Positions 39,101 to 60,923 of a stretch of DNA of 64,000 bases are shown one piece after another. The notes below the pieces were generated by a model. The model saw nothing but the letters and a program-made list of their open reading frames with translations. It searched no databases and was not told where the DNA came from. The number at the start of each line of letters is the position of its first letter. Position 1 is the first letter of the stretch. The DNA is from Halomonas nitroreducens (GTDB lineage Bacteria; Pseudomonadota; Gammaproteobacteria; Pseudomonadales; Halomonadaceae): NCBI RefSeq assembly GCF_003966155.1, contig NZ_RXNS01000013.1, positions 78,994 to 142,993 of the forward strand. Reading direction: 5' to 3'. The position numbers and the translations under genes were made by a program.

Positions 39101-39292
39101 TCAGACACCTGCCTTCTCGTTGAGCACAGTCTTCACGCGGGCGATATCCCGACGAACCTGCTTGAGCAGATGAGTCTGGCTCAGCTGGCCGGTGGCCTTC
39201 TGCATGCGCAGGTTGAACTGCTCGCGGAGGAGTTCGAAGAGCTGCTCCTGGAGCTGCTCGGCTGACTTTTCACGAATTTCCTGGGCTTTCAT
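39101..39292 (-). CDS. rpmC: 50S ribosomal protein L29
   Basis: 63 residues ([39 protein letters not shown]), the E. coli length. The ATG at 39292 overlaps the rplP stop by one base (TGATG); a GTG one codon earlier is an alternative. L29 lines the tunnel exit where trigger factor docks. Confidence 0.96.
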   Translation of the reverse strand: MKAQEIREKSAEQLQEQLFELLREQFNLRMQKATGQLSQTHLLKQVRRDIARVKTVLNEKAGV

Positions 39293-39705
39293 CACATCAC
39301 CGTCCGTTTCACAAAGGTGGTGGAGACCGGGAACTTCTGGGCAGCCAGGGCGAATGCCTCGCGAGCCAGCTCCTCGGAAACGCCTTCGATCTCGTACAGG
39401 ACACGGCCGGGCTGGATCTGCGCGACCCAGTACTCGACGGAGCCCTTACCCTTACCCATCCGGACTTCCAGCGGCTTCTTGGAAATCGGCTTGTCCGGGA
39501 AGACACGGATCCAGATCTTGCCGCCACGCTTGACGTGACGCGTGATCGCACGGCGACCGGCTTCGATCTGACGGGCGGTGACGCGGCCGCGGCCGGTGGC
39601 CTTGAGGCCATACTCGCCGAAGCTCACCTTGCTGCCGCGATGCGCCAGGCCACGGTTGCGGCCCTTCTGCACCTTGCGGAACTTCATACGCTTGGGTTGT
39701 AACAT
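39292..39705 (-). CDS. rplP: 50S ribosomal protein L16
   Basis: 137 residues: [20 protein letters not shown] and [40 protein letters not shown]. It helps position tRNA in the A site. Overlaps rpmC by 1 nt. Confidence 0.97.
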   Translation of the reverse strand: MLQPKRMKFRKVQKGRNRGLAHRGSKVSFGEYGLKATGRGRVTARQIEAGRRAITRHVKRGGKIWIRVFPDKPISKKPLEVRMGKGKGSVEYWVAQIQPGRVLYEIEGVSEELAREAFALAAQKFPVSTTFVKRTVM

Positions 39706-39720
39706 CGACTCGCTCTCCCC

Positions 39721-40419
39721 TTACCTGGAACCTTTCTTCTTGGAGGGCGCGCTCTGCGGCTGCTTGGCCTTGGCGCGGACCTCCTCGATGCCCCCGAGGA
39801 TTTCACCCTTGAAGACCCAGACCTTGACACCGATGATGCCGTAGGTGGTCTTGGCCTCGTAGGTGGCGTAGTCGATGTCCGCACGCAGGGTGTGCAGCGG
39901 AACACGACCTTCGCGGTACCACTCGGTGCGGGCGATTTCCGCGCCGCCGAGGCGACCGGAGAGCTGCACCTTGATACCGCCGGCGCCCAGGCGCATGGCG
40001 TTCTGGACGGCGCGCTTCATGGCGCGACGGAACATGACACGACGCTCGAGCTGGCCGGCGATGTTCTGCGCGACGAGCTGGGCATCCAGCTCCGGCTTGC
40101 GAACTTCCTCGATGTTGACGTGCACCGGCACGCCCATCATCTGGGTGACGTCGCGACGCAGCTTGTCGACGTCCTCGCCCTTCTTGCCGATCACGATGCC
40201 CGGACGGGCAGTGTGAATGGTGATGCGGGCGTTGTTGGCCGGACGCTCGATGGTGATGCGGCTCACGGACGCATTCTTCAAACGTTCCTCGAGGAAGCGA
40301 CGCACTTCGAGGTCGTTGTTCAGCTTGTCGGCATAGGCGCCGCGCTCGGCATACCAGACCGAGGCATGGTCCTTGACGATACCCAGGCGAATGCCTGTCG
40401 GATTGACTTTTTGACCCAT
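39721..40419 (-). CDS. rpsC: 30S ribosomal protein S3
   Basis: 232 residues: [20 protein letters not shown], the KH motif [19 protein letters not shown], and the C-terminal domain [21 protein letters not shown]3 forms part of the mRNA entry tunnel. Confidence 0.97.
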   Translation of the reverse strand: MGQKVNPTGIRLGIVKDHASVWYAERGAYADKLNNDLEVRRFLEERLKNASVSRITIERPANNARITIHTARPGIVIGKKGEDVDKLRRDVTQMMGVPVHVNIEEVRKPELDAQLVAQNIAGQLERRVMFRRAMKRAVQNAMRLGAGGIKVQLSGRLGGAEIARTEWYREGRVPLHTLRADIDYATYEAKTTYGIIGVKVWVFKGEILGGIEEVRAKAKQPQSAPSKKKGSR

Positions 40420-40430
40420 CTGGTCGACTC

Positions 40431-40763
40431 CTACTTCTCGGCTACCTTGACGGTGATGTGGCAGGTGCGCTTCAGGATACGGTCCGCGCGGCCCTTGGCG
40501 CGCGGCCGGATGCGCTTGAGCGTCATGCCCTCATCGACGCAGATGGTCGAGACACGCAGCTCGTCGATATCCATGCCGTTGTTTTCTTCCGCATTCGCGA
40601 TGGCGGACTGCAGCACCTTCTTGACCAGCTTGGAGGCCTTCTTCGGGGAGAAGGTCAGCAGGTCGAGCGCCTCGGCGACCGGCTTACCGCGCACCTGGTC
40701 AGCCACCAAACGGGCCTTCTGGGCGGATAAACGAGCGCCACGCAGCTTTGCTGTGACTTCCAT
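40431..40763 (-). CDS. rplV: 50S ribosomal protein L22
   Basis: 110 residues, the E. coli size: [20 protein letters not shown] and the long beta-hairpin [20 protein letters not shown] that lines the exit tunnel near the macrolide site; no deletions are seen there. Confidence 0.97.
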   Translation of the reverse strand: MEVTAKLRGARLSAQKARLVADQVRGKPVAEALDLLTFSPKKASKLVKKVLQSAIANAEENNGMDIDELRVSTICVDEGMTLKRIRPRAKGRADRILKRTCHITVKVAEK

Positions 40764-40780
40764 CTCTAATCCTCTCTGGC

Positions 40781-41056
40781 TTACCGTTTGGCTTTCTTGT
40801 CCGCCGCATGACCGCGATAGGTGCGGGTGGCAGCGAATTCGCCCAGCTTGTGGCCAACCATTTCCTCGGAGACATGCACCGGGACGTGTTGGCGACCGTT
40901 ATGGACTGCAATGGTGAGCCCGACCATGTTGGGCAGGATCATCGAACGACGCGACCAGGTCTTGATCGGTTTGCGGTCGTTCTTCTCCACTGCAGTCTCA
41001 ACCTTCTTCAGCAGATGAAGGTCAATAAAAGGACCTTTCTTCAGTGAACGTGGCAC
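40781..41056 (-). CDS. rpsS: 30S ribosomal protein S19
   Basis: 91 residues: [20 protein letters not shown] and [37 protein letters not shown]19 pairs with S13 in the 30S head. Confidence 0.97.
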   Translation of the reverse strand: MPRSLKKGPFIDLHLLKKVETAVEKNDRKPIKTWSRRSMILPNMVGLTIAVHNGRQHVPVHVSEEMVGHKLGEFAATRTYRGHAADKKAKR

Positions 41057-41089
41057 AGCCGTTACCTCTTAATGTCTTGGCGTTGGATC

Positions 41090-41920
41090 TTACTTCCGGG
41101 CCTTGCGGCGACGGACGATCAGCTTGTCGGTGCGCTTGTTCTTGCGGGTCTTGTGGCCCTTGGTGGGCATACCCCACGGTGACACCGGGTGACGGCCACC
41201 GCTGGTGCGGCCTTCACCACCGCCATGCGGGTGATCCACCGGGTTCATGGCCACGCCGCGAACCGTCGGGCGCACGCCTCTCCAGCGCTTCGCACCGGCC
41301 TTGCCAAGCTGACGCAGGCTGTGCTCGGAGTTGCTCACTTCACCCAGGGTCGCGCGGCACTCCGCCAGCACCTTGCGCATCTCGCCGGAGCGCAGACGCA
41401 GGGTGGCGTAGTTGCCTTCACGGGCGACCAGCTGAGCGCTGGTCCCGGCGCTGCGGGCGAGCTGGGCGCCCTTGCCGGGCTTGAGCTCGATGCAGTGCAC
41501 GGTGGAACCCAGCGGGATGTTGCGCAGCGGCAGGGCGTTGCCCTTCTTGATCGCTGCGTTCACGCCGGACTCGAGACGGTCGCCGGCACGCACGCCACGC
41601 GGGGCGATGATGTAGCGACGCTCGCCGTCCATGTACTTCAGCAGCGCAATGTGGGCGCTACGGTTCGGGTCATGCTCCAGGCGCTCGACGACGGCGGGAA
41701 TGCCATCCTTGGTGCGCTTGAAGTCGATGACACGGTAGTGATGACGGTGACCACCGCCCACGTGGCGGGTGGTGATGCGACCGTTGTTGTTACGGCCACC
41801 GGACTTGGACTGCTTCTCGAGCAGCGGCGCGTAGGCGCGGCCCTTGTACAGTTCCTCGCCGACGATCTTGACGACGTGGCGACGACCGGCGGATGTGGGT
41901 TTAGTCTTGACGATTGCCAT
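41090..41920 (-). CDS. rplB: 50S ribosomal protein L2
   Basis: 276 residues: [40 protein letters not shown], and the signature [20 protein letters not shown] that contains the conserved histidine near the peptidyl-transferase centre. Essential for subunit joining. Confidence 0.98.
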   Translation of the reverse strand: MAIVKTKPTSAGRRHVVKIVGEELYKGRAYAPLLEKQSKSGGRNNNGRITTRHVGGGHRHHYRVIDFKRTKDGIPAVVERLEHDPNRSAHIALLKYMDGERRYIIAPRGVRAGDRLESGVNAAIKKGNALPLRNIPLGSTVHCIELKPGKGAQLARSAGTSAQLVAREGNYATLRLRSGEMRKVLAECRATLGEVSNSEHSLRQLGKAGAKRWRGVRPTVRGVAMNPVDHPHGGGEGRTSGGRHPVSPWGMPTKGHKTRKNKRTDKLIVRRRKARK

Positions 41921-41937
41921 GATCCGTACTCCTGCCC

Positions 41938-42234
41938 TTATTCGGCGCCAGAGAAGTCTTCAAGCGTCTCGCCGGCGGCCAGTGTCACGTACGCCTTGCG
42001 ATAACCCTTGCGCTGACCAGTCCCATGCGCGGTGCGCTTGGTCTTGCCCTTCACGTTCAGCACCTGAACGCGGTCGACCTTCTTGCCGAACAACTCCTGC
42101 ACGGCGGTCTTGATCTCGGGCTTGGTCGCGTCGCTTGCCACCTTGAACACGTACTGGTTGCGCTCGGCGGCCATGGCGGCCTTCTCGGTCACGTGCGGAC
42201 CCAGCAGCACCTTGAATACACGTTCCTGGTTCAT
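41938..42234 (-). CDS. rplW: 50S ribosomal protein L23
   Basis: 98 residues: [26 protein letters not shown]-type strand region, and [20 protein letters not shown]. It is the docking site for trigger factor and SRP. Overlaps rplD by 4 nt (ATGA). Confidence 0.97.
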   Translation of the reverse strand: MNQERVFKVLLGPHVTEKAAMAAERNQYVFKVASDATKPEIKTAVQELFGKKVDRVQVLNVKGKTKRTAHGTGQRKGYRKAYVTLAAGETLEDFSGAE

Positions 42235-42839
42235 GCCAGCTTCTCCTCGAATTTGCGCAGAGCGGAGACGGTGGCCAGCACCTTGTCGAAGGCGACCAGA
42301 CTCACCGGATCGGCGGCAGCGACGTCCACCACATCCACGTTGGGGATGTTGCGGGCGGCGAGGTACAGGTTCTCGTCGACCTCTTCGGTGACGATCAGCA
42401 CCTTCTCCAGCCCCAGCTCGGCGAGCTTGGCGACCAGCTGCTTGGTCTTGGGGGTCTCGACGGCGAAGGCATCCACGGCCACCAGGCGCTCCTGGCGAAC
42501 CAGCTCGGAAAGGATCGAGCGCATGGCCGCGCGGTACATCTTGCGGTTGACCTTCTGGGTGTAGTCCTGCGGACGGGCCGCGAAGGTCACGCCGCCGCTA
42601 CGCCAGATCGGCGAACGGATGGTACCGGCACGGGCACGGCCGGTGCCCTTCTGGCGCCACGGCTTCTTGCCACCGCCGCGCACATCGGAACGGTTCTTCT
42701 GGGCGCGGGTACCCTGACGACCACCGGCCAGATAGGCGGTGACGACCTGGTGCACGAGCGCTTCGTTGAATTCTTTGCCAAAGGTGGCGTCGGACAGCTC
42801 GACGGTACCGGCGCCTGCACCTGCAAGATTCAGATTCAT
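42231..42839 (-). CDS. rplD: 50S ribosomal protein L4
   Basis: 202 residues: the tunnel loop [24 protein letters not shown] region ([39 protein letters not shown]) is intact. In E. coli L4 also regulates the S10 operon at its leader; here the most likely regulatory RNA stretches are the rpsJ leader or the long rpsJ-rplC gap. Confidence 0.97.
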   Translation of the reverse strand: MNLNLAGAGAGTVELSDATFGKEFNEALVHQVVTAYLAGGRQGTRAQKNRSDVRGGGKKPWRQKGTGRARAGTIRSPIWRSGGVTFAARPQDYTQKVNRKMYRAAMRSILSELVRQERLVAVDAFAVETPKTKQLVAKLAELGLEKVLIVTEEVDENLYLAARNIPNVDVVDVAAADPVSLVAFDKVLATVSALRKFEEKLA

Positions 42840-42853
42840 CGGTAAGTTCCCCT

Positions 42854-43492
42854 TCAGCCTGCTTTGACGGCGCTGCGCACGATCACATCACTGCCGGTGG
42901 CGCCGGGCACGGCACCCTTGATCAGCAGCAGATTGCGGTCGGCATCGACGCGGACGATTTCCAGGCTCTGGACGGTGCAGCGGACATTGCCCAGCTGGCC
43001 GGCCATCTTCTTGCCCTTGAACACGCGACCCGGGGTCTGGCACATGCCGATGGAACCCGGTGCACGGTGGGCCAGGGAGTTACCGTGGCTGTTGTCCTGG
43101 GTGCGGAAGTTCCAGCGCTTCACGGCGCCCTGGAAACCCTTGCCCTTGGAAGTGCCGGTCACATCAACGCTCTGACCAGCTTCGAAGAGGGATACGGTGA
43201 GCTCGCCGCCCACTTCCGGAGCCTCGACGCCTTCGTCCAGGCGGAACTCCATCAGCGAACGACCGGCCTCGATACCTGCCTTGGCGAACTGCCCGGCCTG
43301 GGCTTTCGACAGGTGCTTGGCCTTGCGGGAACCGGTTGTGACCTGCACCGCCGCGTAGCCGTCGGACTCGACGGACTTCACGCGAGTGACGCGGTTAGGC
43401 TCAACCTCGATAACGGTCACGGGCACGGAAGCGCCGTCTTCGGTGAAGACACGGGTCATCCCGGCCTTCTTACCGACTAAACCGATAGTCAT
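42854..43492 (-). CDS. rplC: 50S ribosomal protein L3
   Basis: 212 residues: [20 protein letters not shown] and [20 protein letters not shown] (contains the glutamine methylated in E. coli L3). One of the first proteins to bind 23S rRNA. A 148-nt gap separates it from rpsJ, longer than usual. Confidence 0.97.
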   Translation of the reverse strand: MTIGLVGKKAGMTRVFTEDGASVPVTVIEVEPNRVTRVKSVESDGYAAVQVTTGSRKAKHLSKAQAGQFAKAGIEAGRSLMEFRLDEGVEAPEVGGELTVSLFEAGQSVDVTGTSKGKGFQGAVKRWNFRTQDNSHGNSLAHRAPGSIGMCQTPGRVFKGKKMAGQLGNVRCTVQSLEIVRVDADRNLLLIKGAVPGATGSDVIVRSAVKAG

Positions 43493-43640
43493 TCTCAGTC
43501 TCCTATAGTGTACGGGGCTATCACCCGCTATGGCTGCCCTTTCCAGAGCATTCCACTAGCACGTTGTGTGGCGCCATCCCGGCGCGGCGGCTGCTGGACA
43601 CCCTGGAGTGACCGCTGGGCCGCAAGTGTCTAGTGTGGTA
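43493..43640 (-). promoter_or_regulatory. Structured rpsJ-rplC intergenic RNA
   Basis: This 148-nt gap can fold with a long closing stem: CACTAG (43554-43559) pairs with CTAGTG (43630-43635), extended by CAC/GTG inside and CC/GG outside with single-base bulges. A GCGCC/GGCGC hairpin lies within. There is no open frame. It may be a translational control or processing element. Confidence 0.4.
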
Positions 43641-43952
43641 TCAGTCGAGCTTGATCTGCACGTCCACGCCAGCGGCGAGGTCGAGCTTCATCAGGGCATC
43701 AACGGTCTTCTCGGTGGGCTCGACGATATCGAGCACCCGCTTGTGGGTACGAATCTCGTACTGGTCACGAGCGTCCTTGTTCACGTGCGGAGACACCAGG
43801 ACGGTGTAGCGCTCGCGATTGGTCGGCAGAGGAATCGGACCCCGAACCTGGGCGCCGGTACGCTTGGCGGTATCAACGATCTCCGCGGCGGACTGGTCGA
43901 TCAGGCGATGGTCGAAAGCCTTCAACCGAATGCGAATCTTCTGGTTCTGCAT
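43641..43952 (-). CDS. rpsJ: 30S ribosomal protein S10
   Basis: 103 residues, the E. coli length, starting [20 protein letters not shown] at ATG 43952; the open frame runs on to 44003 without a family match. [20 protein letters not shown] is the S10 signature. It is also NusE, part of transcription antitermination. First gene of the S10 operon. Confidence 0.97.
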   Translation of the reverse strand: MQNQKIRIRLKAFDHRLIDQSAAEIVDTAKRTGAQVRGPIPLPTNRERYTVLVSPHVNKDARDQYEIRTHKRVLDIVEPTEKTVDALMKLDLAAGVDVQIKLD

Positions 43953-44016
43953 TTGCCCTAAACTCCAATGGATCTTGACGGCGCGAGCCGTCAACCCACG
44001 CATTCAAAGGATGCGC

Positions 44017-44045
44017 ATTATAGGCGCGCCGCCGACGAGAGTCAA
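44017..44045 (-). promoter_or_regulatory. Strong sigma-70 promoter of the S10 operon
   Basis: On the minus strand TTGACT (44040-44045) and perfect TATAAT (44017-44022) are 17 bp apart, followed by GCGCATCC. The leader to the rpsJ start is about 58 nt, shorter than the roughly 170 nt of E. coli. Confidence 0.85.
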
Positions 44046-44059
44046 ACCCCTCGTGACGG

Positions 44060-44093
44060 TGCGCAGAAAGGGGGCCCCTTGCGGAGCCCCCTT
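44060..44093 (-). terminator. Terminator after tuf
   Basis: An 8-bp stem (44068-44075 with 44086-44093) plus further inner pairs, rich in G/C, ends in TTTC on the minus strand. It separates the str operon from the S10 promoter that follows directly. Confidence 0.75.
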
Positions 44094-44116
44094 CGATCTC
44101 TCGAGTCGCGCGATGC

Positions 44117-45310
<1,194 letters not shown>

Positions 45311-45339
45311 TGCTATGACCTCTTTACGTTAGCTAACGG

Positions 45340-47460
<2,121 letters not shown>

Positions 47461-47490
47461 GATGTAACTCCCGTTGGTTGGCGATGCGGT

Positions 47491-47961
47491 TTAGAAGCGG
47501 TAGTGAGAGAAGGCCTTGTTGGCCTCTGCCATGCGATGCACGTCTTCACGCTTCTTGACGGCCGAACCCTTGCCTTCGGCGGCATCCAGCATCTCGCCAG
47601 CCAGACGCTGCACCATAGTCTTCTCACCGCGGCGACGGGCGGCATCCACCAGCCAGCGCATGGCCAGCGCCTGGCGACGGGACGGCCGCACCTCGACCGG
47701 CACCTGATAGGTCGCACCGCCGACACGGCGGGACTTGACCTCGACCATGGGCTGAATGGTCTCCAGCGCCTTGTCGAAGATCTCCAGCGGCTCTTCCTTG
47801 CTACGCTCGGCAACCCTGTCCAGCGCACCATAGACGATGCGCTCAGCTACGGACTTCTTGCCGCTGATCATCAGGTGGTTCATGAACTTCGCCAGGCGCT
47901 CACTTCCGAACTTGGGATCCGGCAGGATCTCGCGCTTGGCCGCAACTCTTCTTCTAGGCAT
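47491..47961 (-). CDS. rpsG: 30S ribosomal protein S7
   Basis: 156 residues: [40 protein letters not shown], and [20 protein letters not shown]. It starts assembly of the 30S head. A 128-nt gap separates it from rpsL; in E. coli S7 binds the corresponding gap to repress the operon. Confidence 0.97.
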   Translation of the reverse strand: MPRRRVAAKREILPDPKFGSERLAKFMNHLMISGKKSVAERIVYGALDRVAERSKEEPLEIFDKALETIQPMVEVKSRRVGGATYQVPVEVRPSRRQALAMRWLVDAARRRGEKTMVQRLAGEMLDAAEGKGSAVKKREDVHRMAEANKAFSHYRF

Positions 47962-48089
47962 GATAAGCCCTCTATCGAAGGGTCCTTCAGGTAAACCCGA
48001 GACAACCCGGCGGGCGCTCGACCTTACTCTTATCAGACCGTGACAATGATGTGTTCGTTAGTGGCCGCAGCCGGTATCGGTCCTGGCAC

Positions 48090-48464
48090 TTAGGCCTTCG
48101 GACGCTTGGTACCGTACTTGGAACGACCCTGCTTACGGTTCTGGACGCCGGAGGTGTCCAGAGCGCCGCGGACGGTGTGGTAACGCACACCCGGAAGGTC
48201 CTTCACCCGGCCGCCACGGATCAGGACCACGGAGTGCTCCTGGAGGTTGTGGCCTTCGCCGCCGATGTAGGAGGACACCTCGAAGCCGTTGGTCAGGCGC
48301 ACGCGGCAGACCTTACGCAGGGCCGAGTTCGGCTTCTTCGGGGTGGTGGTGTAGACGCGGGTGCAGACGCCGCGCTTCTGCGGGCAGGCCTGCAGCGCCG
48401 GCACGTCGCTCTTGGCGGCCTGGCGCTTGCGCGGCTTGCGCACGAGCTGATTGATCGTTGCCAT
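48090..48464 (-). CDS. rpsL: 30S ribosomal protein S12
   Basis: 124 residues, the E. coli size: [60 protein letters not shown]. The lysines of KKPNS and RVKDLPG, where streptomycin-resistance changes occur, are wild type. First gene of the str operon. Confidence 0.98.
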   Translation of the reverse strand: MATINQLVRKPRKRQAAKSDVPALQACPQKRGVCTRVYTTTPKKPNSALRKVCRVRLTNGFEVSSYIGGEGHNLQEHSVVLIRGGRVKDLPGVRYHTVRGALDTSGVQNRKQGRSKYGTKRPKA

Positions 48465-48536
48465 TTATCGCTCCGAAAATGGGTTGCCTTGGGCGGAAGC
48501 GAGTAGCCGTTCGCTCCCTGACTTGCGCTCCTTTTC

Positions 48537-48564
48537 CAGTGGCGCGGGCGCACCCGCCCCACTG
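48537..48564 (-). other. Hairpin in the rpsL leader
   Basis: A CAGTGG...CCACTG stem (48537-48564) with inner G/C pairs lies between the str promoter and rpsL. No U-run follows it on the minus strand, so it is a leader structure rather than a terminator. Confidence 0.4.
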
Positions 48565-48577
48565 TTAAAGGCTGCGC

Positions 48578-48607
48578 ATTCTAATGGCTGACGCCGCCGG
48601 CCGTCAA
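48578..48607 (-). promoter_or_regulatory. Promoter of the str operon (rpsL)
   Basis: On the minus strand TTGACG (48602-48607) and TAGAAT (48578-48583) are 18 bp apart, 47 nt after the rpoC stop codon. No U-run terminator is visible after rpoC, so read-through from rpoBC into this operon is possible. Confidence 0.7.
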
Positions 48608-48654
48608 GCACGGCGCCCGCCCGGAGGCGGCGCACCATGCGGCCGGAGCCGGCG

Positions 48655-52872
<4,218 letters not shown>

Positions 52873-52959
52873 GGGGTCGGCTCCGCTGCGGAGTTGTCAT
52901 GGGCGGGGGCGGCTTCGCCCCCGCGGACCGTCATTCTGTGAAGCGCCGTCGCGGCAGCC

Positions 52960-57039
<4,080 letters not shown>

Positions 57040-57117
57040 CTGTATTCCCCAGCTTGTTCACCATGGGTGACCGATGCGTGTCGGCGCCACCCGACGGGCG
57101 CGGCTCCGTCAGGCGCT

Positions 57118-57149
57118 GACGGCAAGCCTCCACATGGAGACTCGCCGTC
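57118..57149 (-). other. Hairpin in the rplL-rpoB gap, possible RNase III processing site
   Basis: GACGGC (57118-57123) pairs with GCCGTC (57144-57149), with an inner 6-bp stem closed by a 4-nt loop. The E. coli rplL-rpoB spacer carries an RNase III cut site at the corresponding place. Confidence 0.45.
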
Positions 57150-57197
57150 GGAATTCGGCTAGCGGTGGCCCAGCGGGGCGACCGGCTAGTGACAACA

Positions 57198-57228
57198 GAA
57201 AAAGGCCGGCAGCGGGTGTCCCGCCACC
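57198..57228 (-). terminator. Attenuator between rplL and rpoB
   Basis: On the minus strand a 9-bp stem (57220-57228 with 57208-57216, two G-U pairs) and 3-nt loop are followed by GGCC and five U. It lies 45 nt after rplL. It would stop part of the transcripts, explaining higher L7/L12 than beta synthesis. Confidence 0.6.
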
Positions 57229-57272
57229 AGCCGTGGAAGCTTACGCAGCGCGTGAAGCCGTGGGCACAAGGA

Positions 57273-57650
57273 TTACTTGAGCTCCACGCTCGCGCCGGCT
57301 TCTTCCAGCTTGGTCTTGGCTGCTTCGGCGTCGTCCTTGGACATCGCTTCCTTGATGGTCGCCGGCGCGCCGTCGACGGCACCCTTGGCTTCCTTCAGGC
57401 CCAGGCCGGTAATCTCGCGGACGGCCTTGATGACGTTGACCTTCTTGTCGCCGGCGCCGGTCAGCACCAGGTCGAACTCGGTCTGCTCTTCCTCGACGGC
57501 GGCTTCACCGCCACCCGGGCCGGCCACGACGGCAGCCGCGGCGGTCACGCCGAACTTCTCTTCCATCGCCTCGATCAGCTCGGCGACTTCCATCACGGAC
57601 ATGTCAGCGACGGCGTTGATGATGTCTTCTTTGGTCAGTGCCATTTTCAC
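57273..57650 (-). CDS. rplL: 50S ribosomal protein L7/L12
   Basis: 125 residues: [20 protein letters not shown], an alanine/glycine-rich hinge ([18 protein letters not shown]), and the C-terminal domain [20 protein letters not shown] that recruits translation GTPases. Present in several copies per ribosome on L10. Confidence 0.98.
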   Translation of the reverse strand: MKMALTKEDIINAVADMSVMEVAELIEAMEEKFGVTAAAAVVAGPGGGEAAVEEEQTEFDLVLTGAGDKKVNVIKAVREITGLGLKEAKGAVDGAPATIKEAMSKDDAEAAKTKLEEAGASVELK

Positions 57651-57733
57651 GTTCCTAACTTTGCGGGAGTCTCGGCGTACCGATGACTCGCTGATTCAAT
57701 GTTCGATTCTCGCTGCGGGCTCGAGTTCGCCGT

Positions 57734-58234
57734 TCAGGCGGCCTCTTCCTTCTGATCACGCAGCGCGGCGAGGGTACGGACCAGCTTGCCGGCAGAAGCT
57801 TCCTTCATGACGGACATCAGCTTGGCGATCGCCTCGTCGTAGGTCGGCAGCGTCGCCAGGCGATCGAGATCGCTCGCCGGGATGAACTCGCCTTCGTAGG
57901 CCAGCGCCTTGACTTCGAAGTTCTTCTCGTCCTTACCGAACTCCTTGAACAGGCGGGCGGCAGCGCCCGGATGCTCGGTGGAGAAGGCCAGGAGGGTCGG
58001 ACCCACGAAGCTTTCGTTCAGGCATTCCCACTGGGTGCCTGCCAGGGCGCGGCGTGCCAGGGTGTTGCGCACAACACGGATCTGCACGCCATTCTCGCGG
58101 GCCTGCTTGCGCAGGTCGGTCATCTTGCTGACCGCGACGCCACGAGAGTCGGCTACGACGACGGAGAGAGCATCCTTGGCCGCCTCACTGACCTCGGCAA
58201 CAATGGCCTTCTTGCCTTCGAGTGCTAGTGGCAC
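57734..58234 (-). CDS. rplJ: 50S ribosomal protein L10
   Basis: 166 residues. The start is GTG 58234 ([21 protein letters not shown]), 8 nt after AAGGAG, and aligns with E. coli L10 (165 residues); the open frame to 58348 lies in the leader. [20 protein letters not shown] and [20 protein letters not shown] are typical. It anchors L7/L12 dimers and represses its own mRNA. Confidence 0.96.
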   Translation of the reverse strand: MPLALEGKKAIVAEVSEAAKDALSVVVADSRGVAVSKMTDLRKQARENGVQIRVVRNTLARRALAGTQWECLNESFVGPTLLAFSTEHPGAAARLFKEFGKDEKNFEVKALAYEGEFIPASDLDRLATLPTYDEAIAKLMSVMKEASAGKLVRTLAALRDQKEEAA

Positions 58235-58494
58235 GGTGATCACTCCTTCGTGCCGGAATCTCACAAGAGAGTTCCGGTGGTTACCATCTCTCCCGGCCGG
58301 GGACCGGGAGTCCTGGGTGATGGTGCTCACCAGAAATCTGGCGGCCACACCATCTGCGCAGGTCCCCGCGAGGGGTGATTAAGCCGTCCGTCGCACGGCG
58401 AGACGGCACCTGCGGTCTTTGACGGTGCCCCGCCGGCTCTTGTCGAACCGTGCACGGGGACCGCAAAGTTCTTGCTCGGGTGTCGAGCTCGGCG
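58235..58494 (-). promoter_or_regulatory. rplJL leader with probable L10-binding autoregulatory structure
   Basis: A 260-nt untranslated stretch between rplA and rplJ, far longer than other gaps in this block. It contains complementary segments such as ACCGCAGGTGCCG-like runs and a GGTCCCCG/CGGGGACC pairing. In E. coli the L10-(L12)4 complex binds this leader to shut off translation. The exact fold was not computed. Confidence 0.6.
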
Positions 58495-59187
58495 TCAGAC
58501 GAACGCCGAGTGGTCGACGGTCAGCCCCGGCCCCATGGTGGTGGACAGGGAGACCTTCTTGAAATACACGCCCTTGGAGGTGCTCGGCTTGAGCTTCTTG
58601 AGGTCGGCGATCAGCGCCTCCAGGTTGCCCTGGATGGCGGCGGCGTCGAAATCGACCTTGCCAAGGGTGGTGTGGATGATGCCGTTCTTGTCGGTACGGA
58701 AGCGCACCTGGCCGGCCTTGGCGTTCTTGACCGCGGTGGCGACGTCCGGGGTCACGGTACCGACCTTGGGGTTGGGCATCAGGCCACGCGGACCGAGGAT
58801 CTGACCCAGTTGGCCGACGACGCGCATGGCGTCCGGCGAGGCGATGACCACGTCGAAGTCGAGCTGGCCCTTCTTGACCTGCTCGGCCAGGTCATCCATG
58901 CCGACGATGTCGGCACCGGCTTCCTTGGCGGCATCGGCGTTGGCACCCTGGGTGAAGACGGCGACTCGCACGTCCTTGCCGGTACCATTGGGCATGACGG
59001 TGGCGCCACGCACGACCTGGTCGGACTTCCGGGGGTCGACGCCCAGGTTGATGGCGACGTCCACGGACTCCTTGAACTTGACGGCGGACAGCTCGGAGAG
59101 CAGGGCCACGGCCTCTTCCAGGGAGTACGCCTTGTTCGGGTCGACCTTCTCGCGAATCTGCTTCGCGCGCTTGCTGAGCTTAGCCAT
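58495..59187 (-). CDS. rplA: 50S ribosomal protein L1
   Basis: 230 residues: [40 protein letters not shown], and the signature [20 protein letters not shown]. Builds the L1 stalk that moves E-site tRNA and in E. coli represses rplKA. Confidence 0.98.
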   Translation of the reverse strand: MAKLSKRAKQIREKVDPNKAYSLEEAVALLSELSAVKFKESVDVAINLGVDPRKSDQVVRGATVMPNGTGKDVRVAVFTQGANADAAKEAGADIVGMDDLAEQVKKGQLDFDVVIASPDAMRVVGQLGQILGPRGLMPNPKVGTVTPDVATAVKNAKAGQVRFRTDKNGIIHTTLGKVDFDAAAIQGNLEALIADLKKLKPSTSKGVYFKKVSLSTTMGPGLTVDHSAFV

Positions 59188-59189
59188 GA

Positions 59190-59621
59190 TCAGAGGCCCT
59201 CCACGTTCAGGCCCATGCTGCGGGCACTACCGGCAATGGTACGCACCGCGGCGTCGAGATCGGCAGCCGTCAGGTCCGGCTCCTTGGTCTTGGCGATCTC
59301 TTCGAGCTGCTCGCGGGTCACGGTACCGACCTTGGTCTTGTTCGGCTCGCCAGAGCCGGACTTGATGCCAGCGGCCTTCTTCAGCAGGACCGCCGCGGGC
59401 GGGGTCTTGGTGACGAAGGTGAAGCTGCGGTCGGAATAGACGGTGATCACCACGGGAGTCGGCAGACCCGGCTCGATGTCCTGGGTCTCGGCGTTGAACG
59501 CCTTGCAGAACTCCATGATGTTGACGCCGTGCTGGCCCAGCGCGGGGCCCACGGGGGGACTCGGATTGGCTTTACCGGCTGCGACCTGCAGCTTGATGTA
59601 AGCCTGGACTTTCTTGGCCAT
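59190..59621 (-). CDS. rplK: 50S ribosomal protein L11
   Basis: 143 residues: [40 protein letters not shown]. It binds the GTPase-associated rRNA and is needed for stringent-response RelA activation. Two nt separate it from rplA. I see no clear promoter in the 92-nt gap from nusG. Confidence 0.98.
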   Translation of the reverse strand: MAKKVQAYIKLQVAAGKANPSPPVGPALGQHGVNIMEFCKAFNAETQDIEPGLPTPVVITVYSDRSFTFVTKTPPAAVLLKKAAGIKSGSGEPNKTKVGTVTREQLEEIAKTKEPDLTAADLDAAVRTIAGSARSMGLNVEGL

Positions 59622-59713
59622 GATGAACTCCAGATGGGTAGTAGCGCCTTGCGGCTCCCCGGGTTACGCGGCCGCCTCGGCGACCGACACGAAACGCGCC
59701 CGGACGAGAGGGC

Positions 59714-60247
59714 TTATTCCTTCTCGACCTGGGCAAACTCCAGCTCGACCGGCGTGGACCGACCGAAGATCAGCACGCTGACCTGGAGACGACTCTTGTC
59801 GTAGTTGACTTCCTCGACCACGCCGTTGAAGTCGGCGAAGGGGCCGTCGATGACGCGCACGGACTGGCCTGGCTCGAACATGGTCTTCGGCCGCGGCTTG
59901 TCGGTGCCGTCCTTGACCCGGCTGAGAATGGCATCCGCCTCACGCTGGGTGATGGGGGCCGGCTTCTCCTTGGTGCCACCGATGAACCCCATCACTCGCG
60001 GGGTCTCGTTGACCAGATGCCAGGTCTCGTCGTCCATCTCCATCTCGACCAGCACATAGCCGGGATAGAACTTGCGCTCACTCTTGCGGCGCTTGCCGTC
60101 ACGCATCTCGACGACTTCTTCGGTGGGCACCAGGATCTCGCCGAAGCGATCCTCCATGCCATACATCTTCACGCGCTCGATAAGCGAGCGCATGACATGT
60201 TTCTCGAAGCCGGAGTAGGCGTGAACGACGTACCAACGCTTGGACAT
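59714..60247 (-). CDS. nusG: Transcription termination/antitermination factor NusG
   Basis: 177 residues starting [20 protein letters not shown] (ATG 60247; the longer open frame overlaps secE). The NGN domain ([20 protein letters not shown]) is followed by a KOW domain ([20 protein letters not shown]). It couples RNA polymerase to Rho and to ribosomes. Eight nt after secE. Confidence 0.97.
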   Translation of the reverse strand: MSKRWYVVHAYSGFEKHVMRSLIERVKMYGMEDRFGEILVPTEEVVEMRDGKRRKSERKFYPGYVLVEMEMDDETWHLVNETPRVMGFIGGTKEKPAPITQREADAILSRVKDGTDKPRPKTMFEPGQSVRVIDGPFADFNGVVEEVNYDKSRLQVSVLIFGRSTPVELEFAQVEKE

Positions 60248-60255
60248 GAAGACTC

Positions 60256-60624
60256 CTAACCAATGACGCCGGACATCGCCCAGCCAAGAAGAGTGTCGAT
60301 GAGCCACAGCATCAGCCCCACCACCAGCACGGCCACCAGCACGATGGCGGTGGTCTGCACGGTCTCGGGACGGGTCGGCCAGACCACGCGCTGGATTTCC
60401 TTCTTCGCGCTGCGGGCCAGCTCGACCAGCTCACGCCCCTTCGTGGTGGTCAACGCCACCAGCGCCGCCACCAGACTGAGGGCGACGACACCGAGCACAC
60501 GATAGAGAAGCGCCTGATCGGCAAAATAGGTATTGCCGACGACGGCAAGAACCAGCAGAGTGACGACAACCGCCCACTTGAGCCCGTCGTGGCGCGTCTC
60601 CTGCACCTCGGCGTTATGTTTCAT
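60256..60624 (-). CDS. secE: Preprotein translocase subunit SecE
   Basis: 122 residues with three membrane helices. The essential third-helix region follows the conserved cytoplasmic helix [20 protein letters not shown]. The start at ATG 60624 ([20 protein letters not shown]) has GAGGAGTC upstream; the longer frame enters the tRNA gene. Works with SecY, encoded at 33414. Confidence 0.95.
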   Translation of the reverse strand: MKHNAEVQETRHDGLKWAVVVTLLVLAVVGNTYFADQALLYRVLGVVALSLVAALVALTTTKGRELVELARSAKKEIQRVVWPTRPETVQTTAIVLVAVLVVGLMLWLIDTLLGWAMSGVIG

Positions 60625-60696
60625 GAAAACGAGACTCCTCAGGGTGCGGCAATCGAAACATGAAAGTATATGAGATCTCGCCAGCCTGGGGAAGAC

Positions 60697-60772
<76 letters not shown>

Positions 60773-60825
60773 GTATCTGCTTCCGCGACCGCCCTTTGCA
60801 AGCGACCTGAGCGACAGCGGGCGCC

Positions 60826-60854
60826 ATCATAGCGGAAGCCGCTTTGCCTGGCAA
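60826..60854 (-). promoter_or_regulatory. Promoter of tRNA-Trp-secE-nusG
   Basis: On the minus strand TTGCCA (60849-60854) and TATGAT (60826-60831) are 17 bp apart, about 54 bp before the tRNA-Trp 5' end. Confidence 0.75.
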
Positions 60855-60887
60855 CCCCTTCTCCGACATCCAGCCGCGCCGGGAAGA

Positions 60888-60918
60888 AAGAGAAAAGGCG
60901 AGCCTCGGCTCGCCTTTT
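60888..60918 (-). terminator. Terminator of the tRNA-Tyr-Gly-Thr transcript
   Basis: A perfect 12-bp stem (60893-60904 with 60907-60918) that ends in TTTTCTC on the minus strand, 6 nt after tRNA-Thr. Confidence 0.88.
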
Positions 60919-60923
60919 CGATG

